Source of the DNA: Mesodorylaimus sp. YZB2_4
Lineage: Eukaryota; Nematoda; Enoplea; Dorylaimida; Dorylaimidae
Reading direction: 5' to 3'
DNA length: 64,000 nt
Assembly: GCA_030248295.1 (NCBI GenBank)
Contig: JASANH010000497.1
Coordinates: forward strand, 124,001 to 188,000
Part shown: piece after piece, positions 32,869 through 44,830 of the stretch
Numbering within the stretch: the stretch's first letter is position 1
Layout: every line of letters begins with the position of its first letter
Made by a program: the position numbers and the translations under genes
Notes under the pieces: model-generated
Databases searched by the model: none
Told to the model about the DNA's origin: nothing
What the model saw: only the letters and a program-made list of their open reading frames with translations

Positions 32869-35800
32869 TCATATCTGGCCGTGCGAATCTGCACGTCTTT
32901 TTTGAACATCCAAATGCAATTGCAAAGAACGACCTTCGATTTTCGAGATCTGTTCGTCCAACCATTGTAAACTGTCCATTTGCTTGCCCAGTATGGCCGC
33001 GATTTGCTTCAGCTTAAATATAAGAATTCACAAAACGGTATCCACATTTTTCAGTGACTAAGATTCTCACTAAAACACCATCAACAGGACCCTACTTCAC
33101 CCAAAAGTATTCAGTCTAATAATGCTAACTCGCCATCATCGAAAAGAAAGTGTGGAGAGGCGAGCGATGCCTCAGCGGGTAAAATGTGTTTCAATTAAAG
33201 TAGGTCGTGTTCGAATCCCACTCATTCCATCTATTTTTTACATTTTGCATGCTTGCTATTCTTGCACTAAAGGAAGAATTAAAATTCAACTTCAACCTGC
33301 GTGAGCCTCTCCGTCATGTCATGTCATACTTTGCTCCTAGCCAAGCACTACAGCGCACTCGAGGACTCAGGATTTACCCTGTCAGGAGTCGCCTGGGGGG
33401 GGGGGAGGGCTGGGCCAAGAAATAGGTTTCACACTGGACTTCAAAAAGACACCTTCAGTACAAATTACGTGGTCCACCAGACGGGAATATGGGTGTGGGA
33501 AGGGGAGGGTCAGATGGTGGAAGGAGTCGAGCACTGCGGACCCAACAACTGAAGATCACCCTGGACTTACCGGGTCCCCATCGCCTCCAGCACTGGCGAC
33601 CGTGTTTATTCGTTCCACCAACTGAGTCACATCGCGACCGACCTGCTTCAACTGGCAATCGATGGTTGTCTGGAGTTGAACCCTAAAAGAGATGATGAGT
33701 GGTTTGAGGAACACTTCAGTTCCTACTCCCTCATTCACTCTTCCCTCCCCGATTCCCTTCTATCCATGTCTCCACGATGATCGGCCTTCGACTAGCAGGC
33801 AACCAGCATGGTGAGGCACTGCCGCCACGCCCGCCGTCCTCGAAGGATCCTTTACAACAGCAGCCCGCTCCAACTCAGCACTGCAAGACCTCCAGGCACA
33901 GGCAAACCACACTGCACGAAGCCGCGCCTATGCTAAGAATATCACCCGTCCAGGTGATGTTTCAAGCACAGGTCAACAGCACCCCTACTTACATCTCCTC
34001 CCGTCTCAGATCGCTATGCTGTCCATACCCGGCCACCGTCTCGCCATCGACGGCCAACGATTTCTCCAACTGGTCAACAATCTGACCGAGTTCGCTTTGC
34101 TGCTGAGCAACAAAATCCAATGCGTAATCGACTCGACGTTGCTCCGTTTCCAAATTGGTCACATCATCGAAAGTTTTGACAATCTGCAAAATCGATAATT
34201 GATCAATACGGAACACCAGTCGATCTCAACGACCCACCTTGTCACTGTTCTCCATCAACACTCGATCCCAGGCGTTGATTTGCGTCGCCTGCGTCAAAAA
34301 TTGATGCTCCTGTTCTTCTAAATCCATCCTGTATCGATTGATCAATTCCTCCAACTGCTGATACGTTATCGGTTTGGCACCACTGAAAGACGAATTCACA
34401 CCGCCTTCTTACTCTAGTCTAATTAACCCACTTTACATCAACTACCTGAAACCAACTCTTACACACAAGACGAAGGGCCTATTCTATGCACGACCCCTCC
34501 AGTGCCACACAACCTGCGCTAGTAAAATAGTTTCAGATAATCCAACTTACTCAACAGCGGGCGCCTGCTGCGTTTGTGGCACAGCTGCAGCGCCGACTGT
34601 CACCGCCGAAGTTGTTGACGGTAGTTGAATTCCACCGAAACTGATTCCGGCTCCTGCCGATGACGACGCGGCTAACGGTTGGCCTTGAGCTTGCGTACTT
34701 ACAACGGGCTGACCTAAATGCAACAATGTCAGTCCTCATCCCACCACCACTTCGACACTATTCTCATAAATTGGATCACAAAGTCCCCCGTTCTTCTGCG
34801 TCAAAATCCCCACAAAGGTCACGTGACACAAACTAGCCGCAATTGCTTCACTTTTTCTGCCAAGCAGGGCGTAAAGCTGAACAGTTGACGGTAAAACTGA
34901 AGTGACTTCCCTTATTTTTATCCACCGTAAAAGTGAAATAGAAATGAGTCGTCCCCTAGTACCATCCTTGTTTAGGAATTGACCAAAGAATCATCCAACT
35001 TCGCTTCACTCACTCACTCGATCCCCCCAACCACCAACTCACTTTGGGGCAACCCAAATCCACCCAACGTCGTGGCTCCTGTTGTTGGCTGTGTCCCGAA
35101 TCCCATCGTGGTTGTCTGCACGATGGGCAGCCCGCCGCCAGCACTCGTTCCAATCCCGAGACCACTGCTCGAGATCGCAGTCGTGGCCGCAGTCGTAGTC
35201 GTGGTCGATGTGGTCAACGCGGTGGGCAGACTGGATCCGAATATGCTCGATCCCGCACTGCTGCTAGCGCCTGTTAGTTGCACGCCTGCAAATACTTTGA
35301 ATTGTACTCATCCAATCACATTTCGTCAATTCCTAGTGCTATCTGCTCAACACATTCCTTTCTATCAGTGCATACACAAAGCATGTCATGTCATACTCTA
35401 TCCATAGCCAAGCACCAAACAGCGCGCTCGAGGGCTAGGGAACACATTTGACAATAAGTTTTCACGGAGGCGGGAGTCGAACCCTCCCGTGCCAAGGGTA
35501 AGAGGCAGACGACTCGACCGCCGGCTGGGCCACAGACCTGGCGAATGGCTCAGGGTGTTCAGCCGTCAGCCTGCCAATCGAGAGGTCCCAAGTTCGAGTC
35601 CCGGCACCGGATTTCTTCCCTTTGAACTGAAAAACACAGGCCGCCAATGTCAACTTACGGATAGCAGTTGGAAAAGCAAGCAGACTGCATCCCGGATGGT
35701 GGCCTAGCGGGTTAAGGCGTCCGCGTCTCCTGCTAGGGAAGGGTTCGACTCCCGCCTCAGTGAAAATAGCTGTCAATTTGTGTGTTCCTTAGCCCTCGAG

Positions 35801-38800
35801 TGCGCTAGTGCTAGGCTTTGGACAAAGCATGATAGAGCCCCCTGTTTGGGGGGGAAGCCACCAGCCAAGTCTTCGACCCCCCTGTTTTGGGAAGACGATC
35901 TGGCCCCCTTCCCACAGACCAAGTCAGCGATGTTGGATAAAGAGCTTGGCTAACCTCGTCTACTTGGCCCCGAAGTAGCTTCAGCAGGTCTCCCAGCCTA
36001 CCAAGTTGAACTCAGTTTCCCACCTGACCCACACGCACTCACCAAATGCACTGGCGGGGGCCGCACTGGTGCCTCCGAGCGCGGCTGTCGTCGTCTGCGC
36101 ACCCACTTGCGATCCACCACCAACACTCGGTTTCGAACCACCGCCCAATCCGAACCCGCCACTTGCCGCCACAGTGCTGGTGGTCGCAGCTGGTAGAAAG
36201 GTAGTGGTCTGGGCGGGCGTACTCGTCGCACTCGCACCAAATCCAGCGAACGATGGAGCCGAAGCGCTGCTCGCCGTCGTGGCGCCTGTCGTTTTTGCTT
36301 GAATGGATCCACCGCCAAACTGGAAGCCACCGCCCACTGTCGAGCCTAAATCGAGCCACAATTCCATCAGTCGTAAGTACACCAAATTAGGATAGGGTGC
36401 CCAACACTCAAGGGGACCAAGGGTGAAAACCTGGTCTCACTCAGGTGTGTCAGACAAAAGTTATCCAGATTTATCCAAGAAAAAATGCATAAAACAAAAC
36501 CCCCGAGCGGGACTCGAACCCGCATTTCTTTGTCTTACCGAATCCACCGACTGCACTCGCAGCAGTCGGGCCTGCAACTCCTCCAGTGCTCGTAGTCGTC
36601 GCAGCTGGTTGGGCGCTCCCCAATTGAAATCCACCGCCGAATGCTGGTTTTGGAGCGGCTGCGAGTCCGAACCCGCCCGCAGTCGTGCTAGTGGCCGCGG
36701 CTGAGAACAAGGTTGGCTGTGCGGGCGCAGTTGTAACCGTGGACCCGAAGCCAGTGAACGCGGGAGTCGCAGCACTGGTCGTCGTTGCGGCCGCTGTTGG
36801 TTTTGCTTGAGTAGCGGCGGTGCCAAATTGAAAGCCACCAGTCAATGTCGAGCCTGAACACAACAAACGCTCATTAGAGCAGACGATACCCCGAGGCCCC
36901 GGTCGTGGCCTAGCGGGTAAAGGCGAGGGTTCGACTCCCGCCAGGGTCAAAATTATTGTAAATTATGTGTCCCTTAGCCCTCGAGTGCTCGGCTATGGAT
37001 CAAGTACGACATGACCCCACAGCTGGCAGTGCACCGACTCGATGAGGGCCTGCCCGCCAACCACATGCTGCGGCCGATCAAGGCACACTCCACGCCTTGC
37101 ACAAGTCCCCATGTCCGATCGATCGGCCGATAACCGATTATTTATAATCTGCAACATTTGTACATTTTTGGCGGGTAATTTGAATTTCGCAGAGTAAATA
37201 CAAGGCTGGAAAAAGGGGAGTTTCGCAATAGAATCAGGGACAGCTGTGACAAGTTGCATTTTGAGGTTTCATATTTTGTATCATCCGCTTTTTCTGAGGA
37301 TGAACATTTTGGGAAAAGTCGAATTTCAATCAAATCTATCAGATTTTGCGAATCCGTTCGGTCAAGGAACGGAAATCAGTTAAAACTGGTCGAGTAACTA
37401 GTGCTGACACAACGTTGAAATAATCAGGGGAAAAACAAATTTTTGACAAACTGATCTTTTAAATTTTTGAAAAATCTATTGATGAACCAAAAAAACCGCT
37501 GAAAATCAATTTTAACCGCCTTGTATGAACTCTGTTTCACAGTGGTGTTGGTCGGTCAGAGAAGTAGTTCTCCCAGACATTTCTTGGCAAATGCACCCTT
37601 CTGTACTGAATCTGCAGCTGTTCTTGGACAAATTCACTCTCAGCAGACCCTCAATTCTAGCAGAACTCTTGGCTGTGAAATCTCTACCATCGGCGGGGGC
37701 AATCATCGATATCGTTCGGTGCTGGCAAGCCTCACTTACCAAATCCACCAGCCGTGGTCGCAGCAGTCTGGCCCGCGAGTACTCCAGTCGTCGTCGCAGC
37801 TGGTTGGCCAGTCCCCAATTGAAATCCACCACCGAACGCTGGTTTCGGAGCGGCCCCCAGTCCAAACCCGGCAGTGGTGCTAGTTGCCGTCGACGGGAGC
37901 AGACTCGTCGTCTGGGCGGGCGTGCTTGTCGCAGTAGAGCCGAATCCAAAGAACGATGGGACGCCACCAGTGGTCGACGCGGCTGATGTGGTTTTCGGCT
38001 GCGTTGCCCCGGCGGCAAAGGCACCGAACGAGAAGCCGCCAGCTGACGTCGAGCCTAAAAAAATCCAAATAAATGAAGAGTCAGTGACCTACAACATAGC
38101 AGATTCATGGACGTGTTTTTTTTGGGGGGGGGGGGGGGGGGGGCACAAGCCGGTTTTGTCGCACCTCCACACAAGGCGCCCTGCGCTGGACGTCAGTAAA
38201 GTGTGGCCTGTCGGTGTTGACTGTCCCCTCGTTTGGCTCCCGTGTCTCCACTCGGAGCACATCTACTGCACCCACGGCCTGGCGTGCAAGGTCAGTGGGG
38301 GGTTCATGGTTGGCAAACCGGCCTCCCCTCCATCACCAGGCGCCCTCGCATAATGCTGACTGACCAGTCGGAGCCGCGGTGAGAATGTGCGAGGGCCCCA
38401 TCCATAGGCTGCGGGGTCTCATCGCCATGAAGCACGGTTGACATACCCCTCCCTGAGACGATAAATTCAGAAAACAGTGAGATTGTTGGCAGAAACCGTT
38501 TGTAAAGTTGGCGAAAAATAGTTTCCTTTCAGCGATGTTCAGCACCTAGTTGCCAGCATCATCCGATCCGACCCCGGGCCTGGATCCTGATCCCACTGAT
38601 CCGGGATCTAGATCAGCCCGATCCGTTTCAAAGAATGAAAAATTGATGTGAATGAGGTACTTGGCACTGCCAACCCCCCCCCCCCCCGTTTCCTCGCTGT
38701 ATTTGTGCAAAGAGAGAACTGACCAGCGCCGAAAGTCGGATTCAATAATGATTTGAGAAAAAACCGAGATTGCCCCCGAGATCGTAAGCCAAGCTTTTAT

Positions 38801-39883
38801 CACTTTCCAGCAGATAAAGCGATATAAATGTCAGTTATCGATTCGGTTTATCCAGCAGGCGGATCACCCTCGGATCGGCCGGGATCAGGGTAATCTCGAT
38901 CCTGATATCGACGATATCGGGATCCCGACCTATCCCTAGATGGTAGCCTGGACGTTGTCCATACTTCCATCAGCAAGGGCAGGAGCAGGTCTTTGGTGGG
39001 TGATAACGAGCTCTGGACTTACCAAATCCACCAGTTGGGGCTGCGGTTGTCGCCGCTCCAAATCCACCAGCCGAGGGCGCCGCAATCGTGCCACCAAACC
39101 CACCAGTGCTAGTCGTCGTTGTCGGCTGTGCACCCAATTGAAATCCGCCACCGAGCGCTGGTTTGGCACTGGCTCCCAGTCCGAATCCACCAGCAGTCGT
39201 GCCAGTCGCCGCAGCTTGGAACAAATTCGTCGTCTGGGCGGGCGTGGTTGCCGCAGTAGAGCCGAATCCAGCGAAAGATGGAAAGACGCCGGTGGTCGCC
39301 GTGGTCGCTGCGGGTTTCGGCTGATTTGCTCCAGCGCCAAACGCGCCGAATGAAAAACCACCGGCTGATGTCGAACCTAAAAAATCACCCGATTGTGTTG
39401 TAGACAGTTTCATATCGCGCATCCCCCCTGCAGTGAAGGTAGTGCACCAGTTTCTTGAGTTGCGGTTTTCTATTTGACAGTTTTCTACTTCAATCGAATT
39501 TGGCGCTAAACAAAATTCCGAAGATATTCACTCTCAAAAGCATGCATTTCCCACCATTCGAGTTTCAAGACGGTAGGTGTCCCTAAACTATACAATTGCC
39601 GAAGCGTGTCAAATAAGCCACGCATGAACGGGGATGTCCCAAAAATCAACAGGATTATCGCGTCACCGAGCCCGCATCACATCCATTTCTTACCAAAACC
39701 ACCAGCCGGAGCCCCAGGATTTCCGCCTCCACCGGTGCCCGCAGTCTGCGCCAGAGAACCAAATTGGAAACCGCCAACATTCGAAGTAGCCCCGAGTGTA
39801 AACCCGCTCGAAGCAGTACCAGTCGCCGAACTCGAGAATAGACCCGACGTAGGCTGTGCCACCGTATTTGCCTGATCCTGCAT
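32869..39883 (-). CDS. NUP62: Nucleoporin p62 with enlarged FG domain
   Basis: Eleven reverse-strand coding exons: 39883-39694, 39376-39023, 38054-37740, 36853-36539, 36345-36043, 35285-35043, 34713-34551, 34382-34238, 34183-33993, 33682-33571, 33012-32869. They sum to exactly 825 codons. NUP62 is an FG nucleoporin of the central pore channel, pairing with NUP58/NUP54 through its coiled coil. The N-terminal two thirds is Thr/Ala-rich FG sequence (GGFSFG, GGFGLG, GGFQLG, FAGFGS); the C-terminal third is the conserved coiled coil, with ITYQQLEELINRYRMDLEEQ, FLTQATQINAWDRVLMENSD, LDFVAQQQSELGQIVDQLE and ILGKQMDSLQWLDEQISK. Human p62 is about 520 residues, this one 824: exons 2-5 are near-copies of one another with identical phases. 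The Met at 39883 follows an acceptor (caaattttag), so a 5' UTR intron is likely. Introns hold several SINEs. PPA on the same strand ends 417 bp upstream. Confidence 0.95.
33150..33240 (+). repeat. tRNA-like element in NUP62 intron
   Basis: A-box-like gcgatgcctcagcgggtaaa and B-box tgttcgaatcccactcattc lie about 45 bp apart, followed by T-rich sequence. The intervening anticodon region does not form a tRNA fold, so a retroposon head is likely. Confidence 0.55.
33310..33400 (-). repeat. tRNA-headed SINE, family A, 3' part
   Basis: Tail catgtcatgtcatac and cactcgagga are clear; the tRNA head is mostly lost. Confidence 0.7.
35378..35540 (-). repeat. tRNA-headed SINE, family A
   Basis: Reverse copy in a NUP62 intron with tail, cgcgctcgagggctagggaa, a B-box complement (cgggagtcgaaccctccc) and an A-box-like head end. 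Confidence 0.85.
35545..35660 (+). repeat. tRNA-like element, family C
   Basis: Contains ggctcagggtgttcagccg, aagttcgagtcccggc and, downstream, ggccgccaatgtcaac; the copy at 27728-27806 has the matching body (acaacgccgccattgtcaa), showing these share more than the tRNA-like part. Confidence 0.6.
35693..35840 (+). repeat. tRNA-headed SINE, family A, forward copy
   Basis: A-box ggtggcctagcgggttaag, B-box gggttcgactcccgcc, body with ccttagccctcgagtgcgct and tail up to aaagcatgatag. Useful reference for family orientation. Confidence 0.88.
36898..37014 (+). repeat. tRNA-headed SINE, family A, internally deleted head
   Basis: A-box and B-box are only about 25 bp apart because the anticodon arm region is deleted; body and tail (ggatcaagtacgacatgacc) are intact. 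Confidence 0.85.
37180..37540. repeat. Old dispersed repeat in NUP62 intron
   Basis: Shares with 8820-9065 the segments ggctggaaa, ggaaaaacaaatttttg/gagaaaaatcaaatttttg and ccttgtatgaac-ctgtt; similar loose text occurs in TAF2 intron 2 (25740-25960 and 26400-26660). A long-dead element, class unknown. Confidence 0.55.
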
Positions 39884-40299
39884 TTCCTTCTCTAAAATTT
39901 GAAAATTCCTCTTTCGAGCAAAATACAGCACGGAAAACCTGAAAAACCTTACCTTCTACTACAGATTTCAAATCGACAAAATTATGTTGAGAATCCGATA
40001 AAGAAGAAAACCAGTTAAATTACGCCAAAACTCAAGAAACAAATTCGAAAAACGTCGCAAATGCGTCCTACAGTATCCTGCACCATCTCGAAATGATGCT
40101 CAGGTTCAGCTGTTTATAGCAAAAAGGCGGAAATTCAAAATCTGAGCATTCTAGACAACCACACAACACATTTTTCCACAATTTGTTAACCGGCATACGG
40201 CTATTACGCTGACCGAAAAAAGACAACAAGAATGCGTATTTGAAAAATTTGGAAAAATCAACTATAGAATCCGAATATCCTAATCGCCTCTTTCATTTT

Positions 40300-43123
40300 T
40301 CAACCTTTCACGAAATGCCACTGATCCACCTGCGGGTCGACAGGACCTCGTGGTCCTGGCATTGGAGCTGCCGCCAGTACTCGTTCCGCCTCCTCATCCG
40401 AAATGCGTTTTGCTGCATTCGAGCAATCGGAGCTAGTGCTGCAAAAAAAACCAAAAACTCGCATTTTTTTCTTGCGCCTTTAAATTAAGCTCCTACACCC
40501 GCCAGGGCCGAGGGCTCACAAATGTGGGAGGGATAGAGAATCTACAAAGTCGGTCTGGGATTCTAGGACTGTGAATAGTGCACTATTTTCCAGCATTCCA
40601 AAATACAAAACCTTTGCCTTGACCGGGAATCGAACCCGAGCCTCGAGAATTTTCAGTCCAGCGTGCTAACCGCTTACACTATCGTGATTTCCCTAAATCG
40701 AAGTCAAAGAGGCACGGGTTCGAGTCCCGGCCAAAGCGCAAATTTTTGTAAATATTTCTGGATGGTAACTTTCATCATGGGCCCGTTTCTAGTCAAAGTT
40801 TACAATATTTGCTCATTACCATCCCTTTCTGACTTCTCTTTTTTGTCATTTTGGTGCCGGATAGTTAAAAAGGCACAAAAAGCAGTCTTTGCCTAAATTT
40901 TTTGGAGCCCCTTCCCCACTGCTAACATTGGTTCGATCTAATTCTCACCAATTCAGTTCCCCATCGGCTCCTTTCGCGATCAATTTCTTCCAAAATTCGT
41001 GCGTTTCTTGAATAATTTTGAGAGCAAATTCCTAAAAAAATAGCCCAGACCATAACTGTGGAATTGTTTACCTCCGCTTGCCTCCTATTTCTATTGTAAT
41101 TATCCATCACTAACAAAAAACATCAAACCCAACTCATTCTATCCACCCCGGAACAAACCAGGCACGTACCCGATCCTTGAACTCTCCGTTAAACGCGAAT
41201 TGATTCTCCGGCTTCCCAGTTGGTATTTTGTAGATCCGGAACCATTCGCGCGTGGCCTTAATTAATACTCAGATAGAAAAAGGGCAACCTACAAATCAAA
41301 CAGCATAAACAACTTACAGCCAAGAAACCGGGCATATGATGCTCTACGTCGGCAATATCATTCAATTTTTCAGCCAACGGATCATTGACGTTGATCGCGA
41401 TCAACTTCCAGTCAGTCTCGCCTTCAATGAAGATTTGCTGACTTTACTGCAGCCGGGATGGTGTCGGAATACCTGGTTTCCCAACCCGGATATATTCAGG
41501 CACTATGCAATATTTATGTATTTCTGCATGTACTGCCCGACTTGTGACTCGAGTGCATTGATATTACTTGTTTTTATTCAGAAAGCTACAGATTTTGGAT
41601 CTTTGTACAATTATCAGAGATCAGAGATCAAAGAGCTCACACAGTCAATATGGACCCCACTGCTTCAATTATTCCGGCAGGGCATCGCTCTGGTTCCCCA
41701 ACTCGGATATAACCGAGCACTGAGCAAAATTTGTGTATTTCTGCATGTATTTTCCGACTTGTGAATCGAATGTACTGATATTACTGGATATTATCCATAT
41801 ATCTACAGATATCAGAGAGCCCACACCATCAACCACTGCTTCAATTATTCCGGCTGGGCATAGGTCTGATTTCTTTGTTCTGCCACCCAGCCTCACGTGC
41901 TTGCATCTCACCTTCATCGATCAAAGCAATAACGCCAAGAATTTTGACCGGATAAATCTCGCCACGTTTGGCCACCTGAAAATAATCATGTCCTTCCGGC
42001 CGCCAAGACTACAATCTCAGCTTACCCGATAACCAATCTCGCAGACATCGATTGGATCGTTGTCTCCCTTGGCGTTGGTCGCCGCATCGATGTGATTCGG
42101 ATCTTCCCAAGTCTGCGGCAAAGCCCCATAATTCCAGATATATCCATGGTGAGGGAAACAATTATCCACGAAACGTAATTTGCCCTTTTTCACATCTTGT
42201 TTTATTGGATTCAATAATTCTTTAGTTGCTATCTGGAAAATAACCGAGATTATATTCGATTTTTAGTCACAGAAATCATCTACAAAAACTATTGAACGCA
42301 ATGTTCCGGGCGGATATGATCATTCAAGAAGCGACCGGATTTTTCCCGATTCTAATTCCAATTCGAATCGGTGCCCAATGACCGAAAAACCACTTCAAAT
42401 TTTATAGAAACTTTAGAATGTTTTCCAGAAAGCCCGGAACAATTCCGTCAGAGCCACCCAAAGCTTTACGGTTGCAGGTAATCGTTATACAAAGCCCGGA
42501 AATATCCAGTCAAAGCCGGACATTTACGGTTGCTAACAATTTTTGTGTTTTGATTTGATGATTGCCAAAATTTATCCCCAGATCTCCTCTTATTCTTTAA
42601 AGACCCTAATTAATGTTGCAACCAAAGTAAGGGCCGATTTCACCGGAATTCATCAGCATTCGTCAAAGAAAACTTAATTTCTAGGGCGATTTACAAAAAA
42701 CTTTCTTACTTCCATTTTCGCATTCGTCCATCTCGGAATCTCGCAAAGCATATTAAAATATTGCTTTTTCTCATCGGCAAATAATGGAATATCGTGCCAG
42801 GGCGAAATGATTTTATCAGCTCTCTCTGAAAATTATTCAAAAATTAGAGCCAATTTTTTCGGTTTTCTCGAAAGCTAAACAGCTATCATAGGTTTTCAAA
42901 AATAAAACCTTCAAAAACTAAATGAACGAAAGTGAATTTGTGAATAAATTGCAAGAAAAAAAACATTTATTCAAAAATCAACTTCTCTTGCCCAAAATCC
43001 AAGTTCAAAATTCGAAATTCAAATTCAAAAAAATTTAAAAAATACGGAATAAAACTTACTGAAAAATACTCTATACTGGTCCGTAAATGGCGACCCGCGT
43101 TCGACGGCAATGAAACTGCTCAT
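40300..43123 (-). CDS. PPA1: Soluble family-I inorganic pyrophosphatase
   Basis: Eight reverse-strand exons: 43123-43060, 42825-42710, 42232-42026, 41975-41912, 41421-41318, 41256-41170, 41031-40949, 40438-40300; they sum to 288 codons, giving 287 residues (human PPA1 289). The enzyme hydrolyses pyrophosphate to phosphate with Mg2+, pulling biosynthetic reactions forward. The family signature [12 protein letters not shown] holds the catalytic aspartates; also [89 protein letters not shown] and [20 protein letters not shown]. No mitochondrial presequence is visible at [13 protein letters not shown], so a cytosolic form is likely. Exon 5 uses an AAG acceptor. Complete and apparently functional. 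Confidence 0.96.
40612..40742. repeat. Palindromic tRNA T-arm element (family B) between NUP62 and PPA
   Basis: Left part ttgaccgggaatcgaacccg is the reverse complement type of a tRNA 3' half; right part cacgggttcgagtcccggcc is the forward type. They face each other around about 70 bp, like the elements in the RPB2 intron. Confidence 0.7.
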
Positions 43124-44075
43124 TATTGTTGTTAATCTTTTATACATGCACAATGAAATCAAAAAATTCTCGAAACGATGGCACGGCGAAAAGAAAATTG
43201 ATTTTAGAATTAGTGAATTCTGACGAGCGGATGGGATGTTGTAAAATGGAAATGAGAAAATGTGGACTCTCGACTCGACTCGACCACCCGCCGCGCAACA
43301 AATGCGCGCACTGCTTGACAACATATCGATCGATCCGGGCGCGGCACCGCCCCCTTTGGCTCCGCCCACTCGAATGCTGGAGCGGCTAGGAGAGAAGAAA
43401 TTTAGAAGAAAGCAAAGGCGGGATAGCGAAAAATCATGTTTTTTTCTGAAGAAGCATGTAATTGAAAAGAAATAACCGTCTGGGTACCTCCCCCCCCCCA
43501 GTGCAAGTGTGACAACACCCACGCTGTCACAGAGGAGCCCAATGGCCCCGCCCTAAACGTGGCTCCGCCCATTTCTGGGCTCCTTTGTGACACCTTTGTG
43601 GCAATTCCCCCCCTCCCCGGAGGAGTGAAGCCAAAGGTCCCCCAACACACTGTTCCTGTGCAAGTGTGACGACCCGCTGTCACCCAGAAACCCAGAAAGG
43701 GGCGGAGCCAGGATGTGGGGCGCGCCCACTGGGTTTTTCCGTGGCAGCACAAGTGTTGTCACACTTGCATAGCGAACAGTGTTTTGAGGGTCCTCTGGCT
43801 ACACCTGCCCATCCTGCCCCACTCCCCCTGGGGGGGGCACTTGGTCTTGCCTGCCCCTGGAATCCCGCCAGGTGAGTGGCCTCCAAACATTTTAGGTTGG
43901 GTGACAAATGCAGGGCCTCCGCTCATTTTGGCGACTGAAGCGCTGATCAGATGTTTGCCAAGGCCGCAATACCCAGGTTTGACTCTTGAGGGGGGGGACT
44001 ACATATTTGGACTTGACGCCGACTTTAACTCTGACCTACCCCCTCCCCCTGGACGAGGATTTTGATTCGAAGCAG
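43124..44075. repeat. Spacer with hairpin-forming GC-rich repeats
   Basis: Between about 43490 and 43790 the motif gcaagtgtgac and its complement gtcacacttgc alternate with cccagaaa/tttctggg motifs, giving nested inverted repeats like a decayed MITE. No gene recognised. Confidence 0.55.
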
Positions 44076-44830
44076 AGGCCGTATTCCAGAAAGCTCGCTG
44101 GAAAATAGTGACATGAGAGGCCGTATTCATGAAGCGTTTCCTCGCGAGCTTGTTGGTGAGGTGACCGATTTAAAGTAAGGTGACAAAACTCTGTCATTCA
44201 TAAAACTTTCAGGGTGACTACTGTAAGTTGATGTCACTGCTCAGAAAAATCAAAGATGACTTGAAAACGGCATTCATGAAACTTTAGTCGAAAGAAAATC
44301 GAGCCAACTCTGTGAGGTGACTAGAAATAAGCCTGAGGTGGCCTTTACCACCTAACGTTTTATCGTCAGGTTTTGTAAATTGAGTTTTTGATCAAATAAG
44401 CTGTGAAACAGCAAAAATGGATTGTTTGAACCTAGACGGAGATTTGGAGCTATTTGAGCAACGACGCCACAGCATATTTCGACCTCGATTCGATGCATTC
44501 AACGAATATGACGACAAGTGTGGTACCCTCCCCGGTTATAGATCCGGATCCCTCTACACGCGTACTTGGGTTCGAATCTACCCTGCGCGGTCCCTACTGA
44601 AACGGACGCTAATACAGATAACCCTTTATTAGGCCGACAGGCGGACACCTCTACGCTGGACAACCAACCAAGTGAAGAGCACTTATAAGGGAAGGGCAGC
44701 TGGGGGATGAGACCCAACCGCACCGATCGACGAGTAGATGATGACTGACGAGCAGTCAGGCGGGCCGGTCAGAGGACCGATCCGGGCGCGGAGCATAACC
44801 AACATAACCAGTTAGATCCGGTTTGATCTG

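Noticed and set aside
35014..38050. Plus-strand frames opposite the NUP62 FG exons
   Set aside because: They are reverse shadows of GC-rich repetitive exons; the minus strand gives a complete, in-phase NUP62.
43025..43522. 165-codon minus-strand frame overlapping PPA exon 1
   Set aside because: Only the short PPA exon inside it is real; the remainder is upstream flank read through by chance.
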